From Propionibacteriaceae bacterium P6A17 (GTDB lineage Bacteria; Actinomycetota; Actinomycetes; Propionibacteriales; Propionibacteriaceae), in the NCBI GenBank assembly GCA_000619965.1, contig JHVD01000008.1, forward strand, positions 62,001 through 126,000: DNA of 64,000 nucleotides. Reading direction: 5' to 3'. Below the pieces are notes generated by a model that saw only the letters and a list, made by a program, of their open reading frames with translations, searched no databases and was not told where the DNA came from. Positions 62,878 to 64,000 of this stretch are shown here, in pieces. The translations under genes were made by a program, and so were the position numbers. Every line of letters starts with the position of its first letter. Position 1 is the stretch's first letter.

Positions 62878-64000
62878 GCGTCGGCTCCCTTCTTGGCGGC
62901 GGCGCCGACGGCGAGGTCGACCCGGGTGGTGGTCTCGGACACGGGGCGCAGACGGCGCGTGGCCAGGCTGCCCGTGGCGAAGTCATAGGCGGTTTCGAGG
63001 TGGCGGGTGACGTCGATCCCCTCGAGTTCCTCGGTCTCGGTGACGCGCCATCCGATCGTGTACTTGATGGCGAGAGCGATCACGGCGGTGAGGGCGGCGG
63101 AGATCGCCATGGCGACGATCGCGACGATCGCCTGGACTGCGAGCTGTGCGAAGCCGCCGCCGTAGAGGAGGCCACCGTCGACGGCGAACAGGCCGATCAG
63201 GATGGTGCCGCTCAGGCCGCCGACGAGGTGCACGCCGACGACGTCGAGCGAGTCGTCGAAGCCGAAGCGGTACTTGAGCTCGAGCGACATCGCGCACAGG
63301 CCACCGGTGATGAGGCCCAGAGCGACGGCGCCCACGGGGCTGACGGCCGCGGCGGCGGGGGTGATGGCGACGAGACCGGCCACCGCACCGGAGGCGGCGC
63401 CGAGGGAGGTGGCGCGACGCTGGCGGAGCTTCTCCACGCCGAGCCAGCCGAGGATGGCCGTGGCGGTAGCGACGGTGGTGTTGACCCAGGCGAGGCCCGC
63501 GGTGCCGTCTGCGGTGCCTGCGCTGCCGGCGTTGAAGCCGAACCAGCCGAACCACAGGAGGGCCGAGCCGAGCATGACCAGCGGAAGGTTGTGGGGCTTC
63601 ATCGGGGTGGAGCCGAAGCCGATACGGGGGCCGACGATGATGGCCAGCACCAGCGCGGCGACGCCCGCGTTGATGTGCACGACGGTGCCGCCGGCGAAGT
63701 CGATCGGGTCGGCGATGGCGGCGAACGGGCCGCTGGCGGACAGCAGGCCGCCGCCCCAGACCATGTGTGCCAGTGGTGCGTACACGATGAGCGACCACAC
63801 GGCCGCGAAGATCAGCCAGCTGCGCATCCGGACGCGGTCGGCGATCGCGCCGGAGATGAGCGCGGTGCTGATGATCGCGAAGGTCATCTGGAATCCCGCG
63901 CCCACAAGGAACGGAACGCCCGACCCGGCCAGCAGCGACTGGTCGTCGGTGCCGGCGAGCCCGAAGAACTGGAACGGGTTGCCGATCAGCGAGGCGATGT
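62874..64000 (-). CDS. amtB: Ammonium transporter, C-terminal part (runs off the window)
   Basis: Ammonium channel. At least 375 codons are present, entering from beyond base 64000. GAGFQMTFAIISTALISGAI, DFAGGTVVHINAGVAALVL and SLDVVGVHLVGGLSG carry the two conserved pore histidines, and WFGWFGFNAGSA is the Amt signature. The cytoplasmic tail (ATEY-like region replaced by ETAYDFATGSLATRR) is the P-II docking segment. It is followed by glnB. Confidence 0.95.
   Translation of the reverse strand, partial: IASLIGNPFQFFGLAGTDDQSLLAGSGVPFLVGAGFQMTFAIISTALISGAIADRVRMRSWLIFAAVWSLIVYAPLAHMVWGGGLLSASGPFAAIADPIDFAGGTVVHINAGVAALVLAIIVGPRIGFGSTPMKPHNLPLVMLGSALLWFGWFGFNAGSAGTADGTAGLAWVNTTVATATAILGWLGVEKLRQRRATSLGAASGAVAGLVAITPAAAAVSPVGAVALGLITGGLCAMSLELKYRFGFDDSLDVVGVHLVGGLSGTILIGLFAVDGGLLYGGGFAQLAVQAIVAIVAMAISAALTAVIALAIKYTIGWRVTETEELEGIDVTRHLETAYDFATGSLATRRLRPVSETTTRVDLAVGAAAKKGADA

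Overview
The window is about 70% GC, densely coded, and carries an actinobacterial housekeeping backbone: folC-DUF4233-ndk-rne, rpmB-recG-rsmD-coaD, DUF177-rpmF-rnc-mutM-smc, ftsY-ffh, rpsP-KH-rimM-trmD, rplS-lepB-rnhB-DUF2469-yraN-comM-dprA. As recalled, much of this order is shared with Mycobacterium tuberculosis. The anaerobic-type glycerol genes glpABC, the three-subunit menaquinone-type sdhCAB and an ECF cobalamin transporter behind a cobalamin riboswitch suggest Actinomycetota, plausibly Propionibacteriaceae. The family is an inference from gene content only.

Layout. 1-10.2 kb: the 5' end of valS and a membrane-anchored DsbA-like oxidoreductase run leftward, then folC-DUF4233-ndk and a B12-binding-type radical SAM protein run rightward. 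Alanine dehydrogenase and a divergent polar amino-acid ABC transporter lie between this radical SAM gene and its usual partner (DUF2344). 10.4-21.5 kb: RNase E/G with a structured leader, L28, RecG, RsmD, CoaD, a membrane protein of unknown function, asparaginase, DUF177, L32, RNase III, MutM and an alpha/beta hydrolase. 21.7-27.2 kb: GtrA-like protein, SMC, and a membrane protein whose N-terminus is cut by an in-frame amber codon. 27.3-35.0 kb: a glycerol module on the minus strand (SorC-type regulator, glpA-B-C, glpF-K) between smc and ftsY. 35.1-43.0 kb: FtsY, Ffh, amidohydrolase, SppA, a zincin, S16, KH protein, RimM, TrmD. 43.2-46.6 kb: sdhCAB. 46.8-52.1 kb: L19, signal peptidase, RNase HII, DUF2469, YraN, ComM, DprA. 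52.1-57.3 kb: a riboswitch-led operon of two secreted DUF4430-like proteins and ECF T, AA' and S components. 57.3-64 kb: HAD phosphatase, Pcm, a small unknown protein, two MFS transporters, a VIT/CCC1 iron transporter with an IdeR-like box, GlnB and the 3' part of AmtB.

How it works together. Translation, secretion and genome maintenance genes sit in tightly coupled runs with many 4-base ATGA/GTGA overlaps. Three metabolic inserts stand out: amino-acid uptake plus alanine dehydrogenase; glycerol uptake, phosphorylation and oxidation, which would feed electrons to menaquinone; and the succinate/fumarate respiratory complex. The corrinoid uptake operon would fit an organism that relies on B12 enzymes such as methylmalonyl-CoA mutase, though none is in the window.

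Many gene-cluster heads have a TAnnnT hexamer ending 6-9 nt before the start codon, which suggests widespread leaderless transcription. No tRNA, rRNA, insertion sequence, prophage, CRISPR array or replication origin was seen. No gene-free stretch exceeds 300 bases; the longest (29609-29890 and 10197-10456) are described as features.
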